From the NCBI RefSeq assembly GCF_004104355.1, contig NZ_RJLM01000007.1:124001-188000 (forward strand): a DNA stretch of 64,000 bases, read 5' to 3'. A program made the position numbers and the translations under genes. The notes beneath the pieces were generated by a model. It was not told the DNA's origin, did no database searches, and worked only from the letters and a program-made list of their open reading frames with translations. Shown here piece by piece: positions 10,574 through 20,780 of this stretch (positions are counted from its first letter, which is position 1; the number at the start of each line of letters is the position of its first letter). The DNA comes from Photobacterium chitinilyticum. GTDB lineage: Bacteria > Pseudomonadota > Gammaproteobacteria > Enterobacterales > Vibrionaceae.

Positions 10574-11065
10574 ATGGGGATCAAGCTGTCACGGCGGGGC
10601 TGGAACAATGTCATAATTATTGCTGTCGTGCTCTTTATTGCTGTTATTCAGTTTCCTGATTTAATCAGGGAGCGGTTTGCCACCGATGACATACATTCGT
10701 CTTCGAATGTACAATTTCTGTTGCCCGAGCAGGCCGTTGTATCGCGGCTGGTCCTGCCGCAGCATGTCTTTACTCCTCAAGACCTTCAAGGTGGCAGCTG
10801 GACCGCAGAGCCTCAGATTGAAGGGGCTCCCCAGACATTCGTTGAGCATTGGCAGTCTCTCGCTGGTACTATCGTCGATGATGGTATGATATCTCAGCTA
10901 AAGCCGCAGCTGAGCTCTCCAAGAACCGTCGAGGTATGGTTACAATCGGCTGATGAGCCTGTACGGGTAACTGTGTACCAATTACCGCAGTTTTGGTTGT
11001 TGAGAAGCTGGCAGGGCACTTGGTTGGCGATTTCGGTCGACGAGTCGTATCTATTTCCTAATTGA
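10574..11065 (+). CDS. Hypothetical membrane-anchored protein upstream of mutM
   Basis: A 163-residue protein I cannot assign to a named family. After a basic N-terminus (MGIKLSRRGWNN) it has one hydrophobic segment at about residues 12-30 (VIIIAVVLFIAVIQFP), so it is probably an inner-membrane protein with the rest in the periplasm. The remainder is soluble, without cysteines, and has a tryptophan-rich end (YQLPQFWLLRSWQGTWLAIS). The ATG is preceded by AAAGGAATAACT; in-frame starts further upstream would run through the rpmG terminator. V. cholerae has an unnamed gene at this position before mutM, so it is probably conserved in the family. It ends 20 bases before mutM and is likely co-transcribed. 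Confidence 0.75.
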   Translation: MGIKLSRRGWNNVIIIAVVLFIAVIQFPDLIRERFATDDIHSSSNVQFLLPEQAVVSRLVLPQHVFTPQDLQGGSWTAEPQIEGAPQTFVEHWQSLAGTIVDDGMISQLKPQLSSPRTVEVWLQSADEPVRVTVYQLPQFWLLRSWQGTWLAISVDESYLFPN

Positions 11066-11085
11066 TCTGATTGTGGAGCTGAACC

Positions 11086-11898
11086 ATGCCTGAGCTACCT
11101 GAAGTCGAAGTCAGCAGAATGGGGATTTCTCCTCATGTCATTGGCCGTCGCGTGGCCGAAATCATCGTTCGCAATCCTAAGTTACGTTGGCCGGTGCCCG
11201 AGGAGATCCGTCAGATTGAAGGACAGGTGATCCGCCAGGTTAGCCGACGGGCAAAATACCTGTTACTTGAAACCGATATTGGCTATGCCATTGTCCATCT
11301 GGGGATGTCGGGCAGCCTGCGTGTGTTGCCAGCTTCGGTGCCGCCTGAAAAGCATGACCATGTTGATTTGGTCCTTTCGAGCGGTGAAATGCTGCGGTAT
11401 AACGATCCGCGGCGGTTTGGAGCCTGGCTGTGGCAGCAGCCGCTGGATGAAGAGCATACGGTATTGAGCAAGCTCGGTCCCGAGCCTTTAAGTGATAGCT
11501 TTACAGCTGATTATCTGTTTGAAAAGGCTCAGGGAAAGCGAACTGCCATCAAGCAATTTATTATGGACAACCAGGTTGTTGTCGGTGTCGGAAATATTTA
11601 TGCCAACGAGTCTTTGTTCAGTGCCGGAATTCATCCTAAACGAGCGGCTGGAGACGTCTCCCGTCACTGTATGACGGCATTGGTGGCCGAAGTGAAAGCC
11701 GTCCTGGCCTTCGCTATCGAGCAGGGCGGGACAACCCTGAAAGACTTCAAGAATGCAGACGGCAAGCCCGGCTATTTTGCTCAGGAGCTGCAGGTATACG
11801 GAAAGGGCGGTGAGCCTTGCCCGCGCTGTGACAAGACGCTGAGCGAGATGAAAATCGGACAGCGGGCAACGGTCTATTGTGGCGATTGCCAGAAATAA
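11086..11898 (+). CDS. mutM: Formamidopyrimidine-DNA glycosylase (Fpg)
   Basis: Bifunctional DNA glycosylase/AP lyase that removes 8-oxoguanine and formamidopyrimidines. The mature N-terminus PELPEVE gives the catalytic Pro and Glu. The DNA-binding helix-two-turn-helix region is followed at the C-terminus by the zinc finger CPRCDK...VYCGDCQK (four Cys, residues ~246-268). It has 270 residues, the usual length. All catalytic and metal residues are present. It lies 20 bases after the unknown membrane-protein gene. Confidence 0.98.
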   Translation: MPELPEVEVSRMGISPHVIGRRVAEIIVRNPKLRWPVPEEIRQIEGQVIRQVSRRAKYLLLETDIGYAIVHLGMSGSLRVLPASVPPEKHDHVDLVLSSGEMLRYNDPRRFGAWLWQQPLDEEHTVLSKLGPEPLSDSFTADYLFEKAQGKRTAIKQFIMDNQVVVGVGNIYANESLFSAGIHPKRAAGDVSRHCMTALVAEVKAVLAFAIEQGGTTLKDFKNADGKPGYFAQELQVYGKGGEPCPRCDKTLSEMKIGQRATVYCGDCQK

Positions 11899-12038
11899 CC
11901 CGACGTTGTTATCCCCCCATTCGCAGTACTCACACCGTTAGGCCATAGCGAAATAGAAAGTCTATAACTATGATTCTATGGTGATTGTATGAATTTGTGA
12001 TATATCGCCTAGATAGATCAGTTGGGGAAAAGCTATTT

Positions 12039-13043
12039 ATGAAATATCTTGTCACCGGAGCCGCCGGATTTATTGGTAGTGCGGTTTCAGAACGCCTGTG
12101 CGCACAGGGCCATGAGGTCATCGGTATTGATAATATCAATGACTATTACGATATCAACCTGAAGCTGGCGCGTCTGGATAGAATAAGCCATCCGGCATTT
12201 ACCTTCATTAAAATGGATCTTGCCGACCGGGAAGGTATTGCTGACTTGTTTGCGGACCAGTGTTTTGAGCGTGTTATTCACTTGGCCGCACAGGCTGGTG
12301 TGCGCTATTCCATTGATAATCCGCTTGCGTATGCTGACAGCAACCTTGTCGGCCACCTGACGATACTGGAAGGCTGCCGGCAGCACCATGTTCAACATCT
12401 CGTGTATGCCTCCTCAAGCTCGGTATATGGCCTGAATCAAAAGATGCCGTTTGATACCGCGGATAGTGTCGATCACCCTATTTCCCTGTATGCGGCAACC
12501 AAGAAATCCAATGAGTTGATGGCCCACACCTATTCCCATCTGTACGGCCTTCCGACAACCGGTTTGCGCTTTTTTACGGTTTACGGTCCCTGGGGACGGC
12601 CAGATATGGCGCTGTTTAAGTTCACCAAAAAGATTGTTGGAGGTGAGCCAATTGATATCTACAACAATGGTGATATGCACCGTGACTTTACCTATATCGA
12701 CGATATCGTCGAAGGGATTATCCGCATACAGGACGTGCTCCCAAGAACAAACCCAGAATGGAGTGTTGAAGCCGGTACGCCGGCAACCAGCTCGGCACCC
12801 TACCGCGTTTATAATATTGGCCACGGTAGTCCGGTAAAGCTGATGGATTACATCAATGCGCTGGAAGAGGCGTTGGGTATCGAAGCGAAGAAAAACTTTA
12901 TGCCAATGCAGCCAGGTGACGTATACGCGACTTACGCGGATACGGAAGACTTATTTGAAATGACAGGTTATAAGCCTGAAGTATCTGTCAGGCAGGGGGT
13001 TAAAGCCTTTGTTGACTGGTACCGAGAGTTTTATCAATGCTAG
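12039..13043 (+). CDS. NAD-dependent UDP-glucuronate 4-epimerase (CapI/LspL type)
   Basis: Short-chain dehydrogenase-type epimerase of 334 residues. The NAD-binding GAAGFIG is at residues 7-13, and the catalytic pair is Tyr151/Lys155 (YAATK), preceded by SSSSVYG. The sequence type (YSIDNPLAYADSNLVGH, RFFTVYGPWGRPDMA) is that of UDP-glucuronate 4-epimerases, which supply UDP-galacturonate for LPS or capsule. The ATG at 12039 has GGGGAAA 8 bases upstream. It stands alone between mutM and coaD, next to the LPS core genes, so it probably feeds a galacturonate-containing core or O-chain. The exact substrate is inferred. Confidence 0.85.
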   Translation: MKYLVTGAAGFIGSAVSERLCAQGHEVIGIDNINDYYDINLKLARLDRISHPAFTFIKMDLADREGIADLFADQCFERVIHLAAQAGVRYSIDNPLAYADSNLVGHLTILEGCRQHHVQHLVYASSSSVYGLNQKMPFDTADSVDHPISLYAATKKSNELMAHTYSHLYGLPTTGLRFFTVYGPWGRPDMALFKFTKKIVGGEPIDIYNNGDMHRDFTYIDDIVEGIIRIQDVLPRTNPEWSVEAGTPATSSAPYRVYNIGHGSPVKLMDYINALEEALGIEAKKNFMPMQPGDVYATYADTEDLFEMTGYKPEVSVRQGVKAFVDWYREFYQC

Positions 13044-13067
13044 CCAAAGAAGTGTTCAGCTGGGTAC

Positions 13068-13093
13068 AAAAAGGAGGCGTGGCCTCCTTTTTT
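13068..13093. terminator. Bidirectional terminator, epimerase gene/coaD
   Basis: GGAGGC / GCCTCC stem with a three-base loop between A5 and T6 runs. It lies between the convergent epimerase gene and coaD. Confidence 0.85.
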
Positions 13094-13117
13094 ACCTATA
13101 TCATGATTGGCAATCTG

Positions 13118-13639
<522 letters not shown>

Positions 13640-13752
13640 TTATGCTATCAAAAAAGCAGCAAGCTTCTCCATCTTTCAGGTGAATTGCTATGGTTAATTT
13701 TTCCTTATCTTGTATTATCCGGACGGATTGGTTTTAGTTGGAACAAGGTGCT

Positions 13753-14784
13753 ATGAAAAAAGTTCTCGTTGTGCGAAATGATAAAATTGGTGATTTTATG
13801 CTGGCATGGCCCAGCTTTGCGATGCTCAAGCAGTCACTGCCAGAGTGCCAGATCACTGCCCTTGTTCCTAATTATACCGCCTCGATTGCCCAGTTATGTC
13901 CATGGATTGATGATGTGATTATTGATCCGACCTCAAAAGCGGACAAAGCGCAGCAGGCCGGTTTAGTGTCGCAGATCAAGCAACGTGATTTTGATGCTGC
14001 TATCTGCCTGTTCTCGAACGGTTACAATGCCAAGCTGCTCTGGCGCGCAGGTATTCCATACCGTCTTGCCCCTGCTACCAAACTGGCTCAATTACTGTTT
14101 ACCCGTAGACTCAAGCAGCGTCGTTCACGCTCGGAAAAGCCGGAATTTGAATACAACCTGGATTTGATCCGTTATTTTCTTGATGACAACCAGATTGCCT
14201 GCCAAGAGCCGCAGGGCCCCTATCTTGCGTTTGCTGAAGAGGTACTGGCGACGCAAAAAACGCAGCTGGTGGCTCAATTGGCTCTGGATGCCAGCAAACC
14301 GTGGTGTTTTATCCATGTCGGAAGTGGCGGTTCGGCCAATAATCTGTCGTTGGAGCAGTATGCGGCTCTGATAAAGGGCGTGGCAGCAAAACATAACTGT
14401 GAGTTCGTATTGACTGCCGGGCCGGGAGAAGAGGCCATGGCCGCATCGCTTCATTCGTTGATCAAGGCTGATGTTGCCGCCTATATTTATGACAAAAACG
14501 ACGGCCTGCAAGATTTTACCCGCTCTTTGGCTTGTGCCGATCTGTTTATTGCCGGTTCGACAGGCCCGCTGCATATCGCCGCCGCACTTGATATTCCGAC
14601 CATTGGTTTTTTCCCAAGCAAGCGTTCAGCGACGCCGTTACGCTGGAAGACGCTGAACACTGCTGGTCGTCATTTGGCATTTTGTCCGCCTGCTGGCAAA
14701 GGGCAGGATACGGACATGGAATTGATTGATATTGACGCCGTACTTGAAAAGGCTACGCCTTGGGCGGCTCAGTACTGCTCCTGA
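13753..14784 (+). CDS. Glycosyltransferase family 9 protein (heptosyltransferase-like)
   Basis: A GT9 protein of 343 residues. It starts [21 protein letters not shown], the N-terminal Rossmann signature of LPS heptosyltransferases, and carries the C-terminal sugar-nucleotide site ([18 protein letters not shown]). It is distinct from waaF and from the second GT9 gene nearby, so it may add a third heptose or another core sugar. The ATG with AAGGTG upstream is preferred over an in-frame TTG 15 bases earlier. Its 3' end overlaps the convergent GT2 gene by 32 bases. Acceptor and donor are not known. Confidence 0.85.
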   Translation: MKKVLVVRNDKIGDFMLAWPSFAMLKQSLPECQITALVPNYTASIAQLCPWIDDVIIDPTSKADKAQQAGLVSQIKQRDFDAAICLFSNGYNAKLLWRAGIPYRLAPATKLAQLLFTRRLKQRRSRSEKPEFEYNLDLIRYFLDDNQIACQEPQGPYLAFAEEVLATQKTQLVAQLALDASKPWCFIHVGSGGSANNLSLEQYAALIKGVAAKHNCEFVLTAGPGEEAMAASLHSLIKADVAAYIYDKNDGLQDFTRSLACADLFIAGSTGPLHIAAALDIPTIGFFPSKRSATPLRWKTLNTAGRHLAFCPPAGKGQDTDMELIDIDAVLEKATPWAAQYCS

Positions 14785-15538
14785 TCCATAAGTCGGCATA
14801 TTTCACGAAGGTGGAGTGTGCCGATAGAATTGACAGCAGAAACCCTTGCTTGCCATCAAGAAAGCCGGTTCTAAGGACATACATTTTCAAGAAACAGCCA
14901 ATTGCATGAAGCAGTCCCTGGCCGATGCTGCTGCGTTTGCCGCGTTTTTCTCGCTGCTCAGCCCAGGCTTTTGCATATCCTGCCGATTTCACCAAATAAT
15001 GGTGCAGATCGTTGTAGGTAAAGTGCAGCAGATCGCCTTCTAAAGGCAGTACCTTCATGTCCGGTGACAGCTCGACCTTCTCATGCACTAAGTCTTGGTT
15101 GTATTGTGTCAGCTTGGTTGGGTATAGGCGGTTGACCCTGTCCGGATACCAGCCGCAGTGGCGGATATAGCGGCCAAATACCCAGCTCAGGCGCGGAACA
15201 CTGTATACCGTGTTGTCTTGCGGCGACGATAGCACCTGTAGGATGCTCTGCTTGAGATCCGGGGTGACACGCTCATCGGCATCTAGCCATAGTATGTAAT
15301 CCGATTCGACATGGCTCTGGGCCAGCCGGCGCTGGGGACCAAATCCTGGCCAGTCGGCATTGACGAAAAACTTATCGGTATACTGGCGTGCGATAGACTC
15401 TGTGTTGTCGGTACTTCCGGCATCGAGCACAACAATTTCATCTGCCCATCCTTTGACTGACTCCAGGCAGGCCTGCAAGTTATCGGCTTCATTTTTAACG
15501 ATCAGCGCAACAGCAAGGGTCGGCTTAGTGGCACTCAT
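14753..15538 (-). CDS. LPS core glycosyltransferase, GT2 family (WaaE/KdtX-like)
   Basis: A 261-residue GT2 enzyme. It starts with the GT-A fold signature ([39 protein letters not shown]) and has the metal-binding motif in LWLDADERV. The pattern [18 protein letters not shown] is typical of WaaE/KdtX beta-1,4-glucosyltransferases that put glucose on heptose I. Its start overlaps the stop of the upstream GT9 gene by four bases, so the pair forms one operon. The sugar assignment is by family resemblance. Confidence 0.87.
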   Translation of the reverse strand: MSATKPTLAVALIVKNEADNLQACLESVKGWADEIVVLDAGSTDNTESIARQYTDKFFVNADWPGFGPQRRLAQSHVESDYILWLDADERVTPDLKQSILQVLSSPQDNTVYSVPRLSWVFGRYIRHCGWYPDRVNRLYPTKLTQYNQDLVHEKVELSPDMKVLPLEGDLLHFTYNDLHHYLVKSAGYAKAWAEQREKRGKRSSIGQGLLHAIGCFLKMYVLRTGFLDGKQGFLLSILSAHSTFVKYADLWIRSSTEPPKA

Positions 15539-16602
15539 TTTTTCTCCTTAAGGATATGAAAGTCAGAAAGGGCTTTGTCGAGCATTGCAATAACAGCGTC
15601 GACGCGGATACGCTTCATCGCATCAGGATCTTTGACTCGACTACGCCAGGACTGCTGGTTCAGTGGTTTTCCTGTTTCAGCCTCAATGGCTTCCGGGTAG
15701 GCACTGACAACATAATCTTGATAACAGTAGGGGCCTGTCCGCTCCGGGTTGTGGTGGGCATAAAGGCCAATCACCGGGGTGTTGACCGCAACGGCCATGT
15801 GGGCCGGGCCAGTATCGGGTGCTGCGACCAGATCAGCCTGTGCCAATAAAGCGAGCATTTGTTTTAGGGTGCTTTTTCCGACCAGATCAGTCACTGGAAC
15901 ATTACACAGTTTGCTGACGCGCTCGGCCAGTTCTATTTCGACCTTGGCAGGACTGCCGGCCAATATCACTTTCATCCCTTTTGATACCGCATGTTCGGCT
16001 ACTCTGGCATAGCCGTCGGCTGTCCAGTTCTTGAATGCCTTGCTGGCTGCAGGGACGATAACAAGCAACGGAGCCGGATCTGAATGTTGTTGCCGGGCCC
16101 AGTCTTTGTCGGCCTGGGATAGCTCTAGCTCCCAATGTGGTGTGATATTTTCAATACCGAGCGCCTGGGAAAATGCCATGAAGCCATCAAGTACATGAGG
16201 GGAGGCTGGCGAAGGAACGGGGTAGTTAATGAACCAGTTCTGCAAGTCGCTACTGCGGACACGGTCAAAACCAAGCCGGTATTTCGCCCTGATCCCAAGA
16301 CTGGCGATGCTGGCTCTCAGCGCGGTTTGCAAATGTAGCAGCGCGTCGAATCTTTCGCCACGCAGTTGCCGCCACAGTTGGGTGTAGCCTTTAAACCCCA
16401 GTTTTTTATCAAAGGGAATGACACGTACGCCCGGTAAATCACCCAGTAGCTGTGCTTCTGCCTTGCCCATTACCCACGTTATTTTCGTCGTGGGCCATTG
16501 GCGCTGAATGGCCTGTACCATAGCACTGGCATTGCATGCGTCGCCGATGGCTGAAAGGCGGAGGATACATAATGAAGCCGGAGGAGACGAAAATAGGGCC
16601 AT
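15535..16602 (-). CDS. Glycosyltransferase family 9, heptosyltransferase I-like (OpsX type)
   Basis: A GT9 enzyme of 355 residues. The start region [22 protein letters not shown] and the C-terminal [32 protein letters not shown] are those of heptosyltransferase I, in the OpsX branch known from Haemophilus and vibrios. It would attach the first heptose to Kdo on lipid A-Kdo. Four-base overlap with the following waaE-like gene. Only ~33 bases separate it from the divergent reading frame of kdkA, so promoters must overlap coding sequence. The function is likely but inferred. Confidence 0.85.
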   Translation of the reverse strand: MALFSSPPASLCILRLSAIGDACNASAMVQAIQRQWPTTKITWVMGKAEAQLLGDLPGVRVIPFDKKLGFKGYTQLWRQLRGERFDALLHLQTALRASIASLGIRAKYRLGFDRVRSSDLQNWFINYPVPSPASPHVLDGFMAFSQALGIENITPHWELELSQADKDWARQQHSDPAPLLVIVPAASKAFKNWTADGYARVAEHAVSKGMKVILAGSPAKVEIELAERVSKLCNVPVTDLVGKSTLKQMLALLAQADLVAAPDTGPAHMAVAVNTPVIGLYAHHNPERTGPYCYQDYVVSAYPEAIEAETGKPLNQQSWRSRVKDPDAMKRIRVDAVIAMLDKALSDFHILKEKK

Positions 16603-16680
16603 ACTTAATTGCTCTAGAACTCATTAACCTGCATTATGCAGCTGGGATATAAAATTGTAAAACGACTCATTTTAACGCAT

Positions 16681-17385
16681 ATGCAAGTAATATCATCAAA
16701 AATAAGCCGGATCTGGTATGACGATTCGTTACTCGGCAAAGAGCCTGCAAGCTGGTTTGATCCGGCATACTGGCAGCAGCAAGAGGCCATTACAGGTCAG
16801 GCAAACGGTCGTGGTACAACGTATTTTATTTCCACCCCCAAGCTACCGATGGCCCTTCGTCATTATTGGCGTGGGGGATTACTGGGGCGGCTGATAAAAG
16901 ATCAGTATGTGTTTACCGGTTGGGAAAAGACGCGTTGCGCTGAAGAGATCAAATTGTTGCAACTCTTGGCCGAAGGCGGTGTCAGAGTGCCAAGACCAGT
17001 GGCAGCCAGGGCGGTGCGATGCGGCCTGACATACCGTGCCGACATTCTTACCGAGCAGGTTGCCGATGCCAGCGATTTGGTTGCGGTGCTGCAACAGCGA
17101 CGGTTGTCTGAGGCGGAGTGGCGAGATATCGGGCAGTTAATTAAAAAAATGCATAATCTGCAGGTATGTCACACCGACTTGAACATCCATAACATACTAT
17201 TAGACGATAAGGGGCAGTTCTGGCTTATCGACTTTGACAAGTGCTACCAGAGCAAAGGTGACAAGTGGAAGCAAAGTAACCTCGAGCGGCTGCAACGCTC
17301 CCTGAGGAAAGAGGTACAGCGATTTTCTATATTATGGAATGAAAACGAATGGAATTGGCTATATAGCGGCTATATTGGACGCTAA
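16681..17385 (+). CDS. kdkA: 3-deoxy-D-manno-octulosonic acid (Kdo) kinase
   Basis: Phosphorylates the single Kdo residue of lipid A-Kdo at position 4. The protein has the KdkA signature GRGTTYFIS, LRHYWRGGLLGRLIKDQY, and the kinase-like catalytic loop CHTDLNIHNILLDD followed by LIDFDKC. Kdo kinase occurs in bacteria whose WaaA adds only one Kdo (Haemophilus, Vibrio), which fits waaA at 18314. The ATG at 16681 gives 234 residues, close to known KdkA; an upstream in-frame ATG at 16636 would add 15 residues, and neither has a good ribosome site. Confidence 0.93.
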   Translation: MQVISSKISRIWYDDSLLGKEPASWFDPAYWQQQEAITGQANGRGTTYFISTPKLPMALRHYWRGGLLGRLIKDQYVFTGWEKTRCAEEIKLLQLLAEGGVRVPRPVAARAVRCGLTYRADILTEQVADASDLVAVLQQRRLSEAEWRDIGQLIKKMHNLQVCHTDLNIHNILLDDKGQFWLIDFDKCYQSKGDKWKQSNLERLQRSLRKEVQRFSILWNENEWNWLYSGYIGR

Positions 17386-17422
17386 ACATAATTGAATGAT
17401 AAACATTTTTTGACGTGAATCG

Positions 17423-18238
17423 ATGGTAGAAAGTAAGACTATGAACACAGTAATTATATTATGTAACCGGTTGAGTAAAGTTATTGGCAACATATGCAAG
17501 TTGCTCGCATACCCTTTTCATTTTATGTTTCCTAAAAAAAGGTTTGCTATACCCTCGTATTCAAAGGCCAGGATACAACCGAGTAGTGAGTCTGATATTC
17601 CTCGCGTTATCTGGCAAACAAACTACTCGAACAAGTCCACACTACCTGTCTATCTAAACTATTTGTTCAACCGTTTGCTGTCTCTTGATCATGATTATCG
17701 CTATGTGAGTACCGAAGAAAGACTGGAGTTCATTCGGGACAACACACCCGAAGAGGTATATGAGTGCTATAAGAGGATTAATGACGGTGCGGCGCAGGCA
17801 GATCTGTGGCGACTGATTGTCCTTAACCTGAAAGGCGGCGTATATCTTGATATTGATGCCAACTTAGTCTGGCCGTTGTCAAGAATTACTCAGGGAAAAC
17901 GCCATGTGTTTATTAAAAATAAGCAAGATACCCAAATAACCAACTTTTTCCTGGCAACGGCACCAGACAACCCTATCTATCAAAAGACGATCGATCTTAT
18001 TATTAATAACATAAAAAACAGAGACGAGACCCAGGGCGTGTACTCAACAACCGGTCCGGAAGTGTTAAGCAATGCGTTACAAGGTGAAGATGTAGACTTT
18101 AGAAGCTATCGCTACACGTGTATTCAAGGCAGTTTTACCAATGAATACTTCCAATATCTCGACAAACCAAGAGGAAAGTGGATTCATACCTCGGCTAAAG
18201 ATCTGATCAAGGATGAGGATTCGGATTCAAAAGAATAA
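17423..18238 (+). CDS. Glycosyltransferase with DXD motif (GT32/capsule-type)
   Basis: A 271-residue protein of the 'glycosyltransferase sugar-binding region containing DXD' family. The core motif is DLWRLIVLNLKGGVYLDID (about residues 131-149), where DID is the metal and nucleotide-sugar site; IPRVIWQTNYS near residue 58 is the usual family entry motif. The N-terminal ~40 residues have a hydrophobic stretch that may bind the membrane. Base composition is more AT-rich than coaD or mutM nearby, and no strong ribosome site is seen; an ATG at 17441 is an alternative start. It probably adds a side sugar to the core or O-chain; donor unknown. Confidence 0.8.
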   Translation: MVESKTMNTVIILCNRLSKVIGNICKLLAYPFHFMFPKKRFAIPSYSKARIQPSSESDIPRVIWQTNYSNKSTLPVYLNYLFNRLLSLDHDYRYVSTEERLEFIRDNTPEEVYECYKRINDGAAQADLWRLIVLNLKGGVYLDIDANLVWPLSRITQGKRHVFIKNKQDTQITNFFLATAPDNPIYQKTIDLIINNIKNRDETQGVYSTTGPEVLSNALQGEDVDFRSYRYTCIQGSFTNEYFQYLDKPRGKWIHTSAKDLIKDEDSDSKE

Positions 18239-18277
18239 CGACGGATTAAACGACCTGTGAATATTGTCAGGCATGTA

Positions 18278-18310
18278 GGCTCAGCCCTTAATAAAAGGCT
18301 GAGCCCAGTT
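18278..18310. terminator. Hairpin between convergent GT32 gene and waaA
   Basis: GGCTCAGCC / GGCTGAGCC nine-base stem with a ten-base loop, followed on the plus strand by CAGTTTTATT. It probably ends the GT32 transcript; on the minus strand no T-run follows. Confidence 0.65.
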
Positions 18311-18313
18311 TTA

Positions 18314-19591
18314 TTACTGTATTAATACAGGGTTTAATTTGCTTATCGTTTTATTGATAGCACCCTGATTCAGTTTGACCACCTGCAGTGCCTGCTGGCC
18401 GGTTTTCTCACGTGATGCCCTGTCTTTGAACCATGACGAGAGCTGCTCGGCAATTGCTACGCTGTCCTGACAGACAACGCAGCCATTGTGGTCAAGTAGC
18501 TGCTGGGTAATATCTGCAAAGTTAAAATAGCTGGGGCCGGTGATAATGGGCTTGGCCAGTGCCGCAGGTTCAAGCAGGTTATGCCCGCCAACCTTGTTCC
18601 CCAGTAAACTTCCGCCGATAAAGGCAATATCTGCGGCAGCTAGCATGACTAACATTTCTCCCATCGTGTTACCGAGATAGACATCACAGCTATCGGGTAC
18701 AGGCTTGTTTGAAGCTTCGGTTCGGCGAATGACATTCAGCCCGGCTGAGCGGCACAGTTCAGCGACATCGGCGAAGCGCTCGGGGTGGCGGGGAACCAGG
18801 AGCAGCAATGAATCTGGAATGTCGGCTTTGATTCTGCTGAAAGCATCCAGGAGCTGTTCGTCCTCTCCCTGGTGGGTGCTGGCGGCAATCCAGACGGGAC
18901 GCTGCTGTCCAAGCAGCAATCGGAGTTGCTTGCCTTTGTCCCTAATGTCCTGATGAATTGCAATATCAAACTTCATCGACCCGGTGACAGCGACCTGTTC
19001 CTCTCTTAACCCTAATTGTAAAAAGCGCTGCGCATCATCGTCGTGCTGGCAGAGAAGATGATCAATGTTGTCCTTGACGATGTTGAAGAGCGGTTGCACC
19101 TTCTTATATCGTCGGCAGGAGCGCTCAGAGAGCCGGGCATTGAGCACATAGACGGGAAGTTTGGCTAACCGGGCTTGAGCAAGCGTATTCGGCCACAGTT
19201 CCGTTTCCATGATCAGCAGGGCTTTAGGTTGCGTGACACGTAAAAACCGACGAATTGCCCAGCCAAAATCAAGTGGCATGTAGCGATGCTCAACCCGTCC
19301 CGAGAGCTTTTCTGCCTGTGCGGCACCGGTACTGGTGGTGGTGGTGATTAGAATCGCCTGTTCGGGATAGTCCTGCTGTATAGCTTTGACCAGTTGTGTG
19401 GCAGCGATGACTTCCCCAACAGAAACCGCATGTATCCAAATAGGATGGCGGTGCTGTAAAGGCGGACAGATACCAAAGTGCTCCCGCCATCGTGAGCCGT
19501 AAGGTGGCTTGTCGTCCTGCGACTTATATAGCTTTCTCAAAAAGAAAGGTGTCGCAAGGCACAATATAATTGAGTAAAGGCTGCGTATCAT
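18314..19591 (-). CDS. waaA: Kdo transferase (lipid IVA 3-deoxy-D-manno-octulosonic acid transferase)
   Basis: Adds Kdo to lipid IVA, the first step of LPS core assembly, on the inner membrane's cytoplasmic face. The 425-residue protein has an N-terminal anchor (~5-20), the GT30 N-terminal domain (IWIHAVSVGEVIAATQLVKAI; then MPLDFGWAIRRFL), and a C-terminal nucleotide-sugar domain (GGHNLLEPAALAKPIITGP). Together with kdkA it suggests a mono-Kdo inner core. It lies 12 bases after waaF in the same direction. Confidence 0.96.
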   Translation of the reverse strand: MIRSLYSIILCLATPFFLRKLYKSQDDKPPYGSRWREHFGICPPLQHRHPIWIHAVSVGEVIAATQLVKAIQQDYPEQAILITTTTSTGAAQAEKLSGRVEHRYMPLDFGWAIRRFLRVTQPKALLIMETELWPNTLAQARLAKLPVYVLNARLSERSCRRYKKVQPLFNIVKDNIDHLLCQHDDDAQRFLQLGLREEQVAVTGSMKFDIAIHQDIRDKGKQLRLLLGQQRPVWIAASTHQGEDEQLLDAFSRIKADIPDSLLLLVPRHPERFADVAELCRSAGLNVIRRTEASNKPVPDSCDVYLGNTMGEMLVMLAAADIAFIGGSLLGNKVGGHNLLEPAALAKPIITGPSYFNFADITQQLLDHNGCVVCQDSVAIAEQLSSWFKDRASREKTGQQALQVVKLNQGAINKTISKLNPVLIQ

Positions 19592-19603
19592 GGGCTTGGA
19601 TAA

Positions 19604-20632
19604 CTATGATGAAAGTTTTTCGACGGCTTCAATGACGCGCGACGGAGGCAGATCATTGAGGCACTTCAAATGGCCGTAAGGGCATTCTCGCTTGAAGCAA
19701 GGGCGGCAGCTAATATCGGTATGCACAATTTCTACCTGCTGTGACAGCGGCGGCGTGTAATCCGGTGATGTTGAGCCGTAAACGGCGATAATTTTGGTGC
19801 CAACCGCGGCTGCGATATGCATCAGGCCAGAGTCATTGCTTATCACGATTTCGCAACTTGCCAAGAGGTCAACTGCTTCAACAAGCTGGGTTTGTCCGGC
19901 CAGGTTGAAGCAATGCTGACGTAGTTCAGGTGTAATTTGCTGCTGAATATCTTCCGTGACAGCCTGATCTTTGTTGGAACCAAACAGCCAAACTTGATAG
20001 CCCTTTTGGATTGCCTCGGTTGCAACCTGCGCAAAGTATTTATCTGGCCAGCGTTTGGCCGGGCCAAACTCGGCGCCTGGGCACATACCAATGATAGGGC
20101 GCTGTTGGTTAAGGCCAAGTGTTTTAATACTGTGCAGCTGTGATTCACTCTTGACCGTCAGTTTGGGGTGGGGAATGGCGGAAAGGCTGCTGCTGTCATG
20201 CATGGCGTGTTTTTCATATGCAAGGGCGCAATAGCGTTCAACCATTAGGCCAAAGCTTTTTTTGTTTGTACGAATATCATTCAGAAGGCCATAACGTGAT
20301 TCGCCTTTCCATCCGGTACGGGATGGAATTCTTGCGAATAATGGGATCAACGCTGACTTGGCTGAGTTGGGCAGTACAAACGCATGGGTATATTGTTCTT
20401 CCCGTAATGCTTTACCGATCTTATAGCGTCCCTTGAGATTAAACTCACCGTGACCAATTGGCATCTCGATCGCGTTATCGACTTCGGGCATACGCTCAAG
20501 AATAGGCCGACACCATGCCGGTGCCATAACGTCTATCGTTGCATCAGGGTGCTGTTGCTTCAGGCTTATATATAGCGACTGAGACATCACCATATCGCCC
20601 ACCCATGATGGACCTATAATCAGTATTTTCAT
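19604..20632 (-). CDS. waaF: ADP-heptose--LPS heptosyltransferase II
   Basis: Adds the second heptose of the inner core. The 342-residue protein matches E. coli WaaF closely: MKILIIGPSWVGDMVMSQSLY, DVMAPAWCRPILERMPEVD, RTGWKGESRYGLLNDIR, CPGAEFGPAKRWPDKYFA and NDSGLMHIAAA with the donor site. It is the best-conserved GT9 gene of the four in the window. It is followed after 12 bases by waaA, and its promoter probably lies in the AT-rich ~150-base gap before the divergent GT9 gene. Confidence 0.96.
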   Translation of the reverse strand: MKILIIGPSWVGDMVMSQSLYISLKQQHPDATIDVMAPAWCRPILERMPEVDNAIEMPIGHGEFNLKGRYKIGKALREEQYTHAFVLPNSAKSALIPLFARIPSRTGWKGESRYGLLNDIRTNKKSFGLMVERYCALAYEKHAMHDSSSLSAIPHPKLTVKSESQLHSIKTLGLNQQRPIIGMCPGAEFGPAKRWPDKYFAQVATEAIQKGYQVWLFGSNKDQAVTEDIQQQITPELRQHCFNLAGQTQLVEAVDLLASCEIVISNDSGLMHIAAAVGTKIIAVYGSTSPDYTPPLSQQVEIVHTDISCRPCFKRECPYGHLKCLNDLPPSRVIEAVEKLSS

Positions 20633-20780
20633 AGCATGCCAAGAATTATATTTTATCTGTACGGATTTCCAATCTTAGCATATGTTGTGTATGATTTTCT
20701 AATATTCTGAAAGACAGATATCAGCTTAATATTTCTGTCAGTTGAAAATAATAGATATTATTTACATTTGGGTTGATTGG

